In this document: one piece after another, positions 5,474 through 5,838 of the stretch
How the letters are laid out: each line of letters opens with the position of its first letter
How positions within the stretch are numbered: position 1 is the stretch's first letter
Assembly (NCBI GenBank): GCA_903930745.1
Contig: CAIYZX010000444.1
Span: 1 to 5,838 of the forward strand
Direction: 5' to 3'
Origin: an uncultured Chloroflexota bacterium
GTDB taxonomy: Bacteria > Chloroflexota > Limnocylindria > Limnocylindrales > CSP1-4
DNA length: 5,838 nt
The notes under the pieces: generated by a model
Seen by the model: only the letters and a program-made list of their open reading frames with translations
Databases searched by the model: none
Told to the model about the DNA's origin: nothing
Program-made: the position numbers and the translations under genes

Positions 5474-5493
5474 GGAAGGTTGCGTCGCGAAGG

Positions 5494-5838
5494 TCAGCCG
5501 CGCTCCAGGTAGCGCTCGCGGTCCCAGTTGTGGACCACCGCGTCGTACTGCTGCTGCTCAACGGTGGCCGCGTTCAGGTAGTGGTCCACCACGTCCTGCC
5601 CGAAGATCTCCACCGCAGCGGCGCTCTTCTGCAGCTCCAGGATGGACTCCCACAGCGCGCGCGGCATCCGGTCGCAGCCCGTGGCCACGTAGCCGTTCCC
5701 GCGGTACTCGGGCGGCAGCTCCAGCTTGTGCTCGATGCCGTACAGCCCCGCGCCGATCATCGCCGCGTACGTGAGGTACGCGTTCATGTCGCCGCCCGGG
5801 AAGCGGTTCTCCACGTGCAGCGCGGACCCGTTCCCCAC
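5494..5838 (-). CDS. Glutamine synthetase-family ligase, C-terminal fragment (gamma-glutamylpolyamine synthetase-like)
   Basis: The last 114 residues of a type I glutamine synthetase-fold ligase; the gene runs past the right edge. The fragment opens on an in-frame GTG, but this is an internal Val codon, not a start. ENRFPGGDMNAYL at fragment positions 10-22 matches the ExRxP...NPYL signature, with Glu10 and Arg12 matching the metal and phosphate contacts of the family. The C-terminus (WDRERYLER, 105-113) is typical of actinobacterial GlnA-like paralogues. Where enterobacterial-type GS has the adenylylated Tyr (NLYDLP), this protein has HKLELP, so Leu39 replaces Tyr and GlnE control is unlikely. 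Such paralogues ligate glutamate to polyamines, ethanolamine or other amines. With the SDR and ALDH nearby, that role is more likely than ammonium assimilation (inference). The ammonium/substrate loops lie outside the window. Confidence 0.88.
   Translation of the reverse strand: MGNGSALHVENRFPGGDMNAYLTYAAMIGAGLYGIEHKLELPPEYRGNGYVATGCDRMPRALWESILELQKSAAAVEIFGQDVVDHYLNAATVEQQQYDAVVHNWDRERYLERG

Larger units (their letters stand above)
4736..5493. other. Long intergenic region without a credible gene
   Basis: This stretch separates the ligase stop from the SDR leader. Open frames here have no domain content. They are low-complexity translations of repeats (Thr/Gly/Ser, His/Arg/Glu or Val/Pro/Leu depending on frame) or run antisense into neighbouring genes. 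It holds, in order along the plus strand, concentric inverted repeats, a hexamer satellite, a 30-bp duplication, and three hairpins past the ligase gene, each listed separately. Nothing recognisable was seen in 4772-4891. Confidence 0.7.

Noticed and set aside
4632..5774. Plus-strand 380-codon frame with a Ser/Thr/Gly-rich repeat and a PG(I/M)KKGPAP duplication
   Set aside because: It begins inside the antisense of the SDR, crosses the inverted repeats and satellite, and ends antisense to the ligase. The repeat stays open in every frame because its period is 6. No ribosome site or domain supports it.

Overview
This is a very GC-rich stretch of bacterial chromosome, most likely from an actinomycete-type organism (Actinomycetota). 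Evidence for that is the base composition, a polyphosphate-type glucokinase, a GTG start, and a glutamine synthetase-like / SDR / aldehyde dehydrogenase grouping common in that phylum. A deep lineage such as Thermoleophilia is possible, but the window alone cannot settle it. There are four complete protein genes and one gene cut by the right edge. No rRNA, tRNA, CRISPR array or transposase gene was seen.

Layout from left to right: an NAD(P)-dependent aldehyde dehydrogenase (4-1455, minus); a 163-bp divergent promoter region with a strikingly symmetric arrangement; a two-TM potassium channel subunit with a cytoplasmic RCK/TrkA module (1619-2668, plus); a 223-bp convergent intergenic region full of GC hairpins; a polyphosphate glucokinase with a long acidic N-terminal extension (2892-3863, minus, GTG start); a classical short-chain dehydrogenase/reductase (3920-4687, minus) 56 bp upstream of the kinase and probably co-transcribed with it; an 806-bp gene-free region; and the C-terminal part of a glutamine synthetase-family ligase (5494-5838, minus).

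The gene-free region 4688-5493 is the most unusual part. Near the ligase it holds three hairpins, one of which resembles an intrinsic terminator. It then holds a 30-bp tandem duplication that copies the terminator's 3' arm, a 186-bp degenerate hexamer satellite, and a roughly 225-bp set of concentric inverted repeats. Just ahead of the SDR start there is a short operator-like palindrome.

Taken together, the glutamine synthetase-like ligase, the SDR and the aldehyde dehydrogenase resemble the gamma-glutamylation routes for polyamines or other amines, in which the amine is gamma-glutamylated, oxidised to an aldehyde and then to an acid. This is an inference from family and context. The polyphosphate glucokinase and the potassium channel look like separate housekeeping functions placed among these genes.
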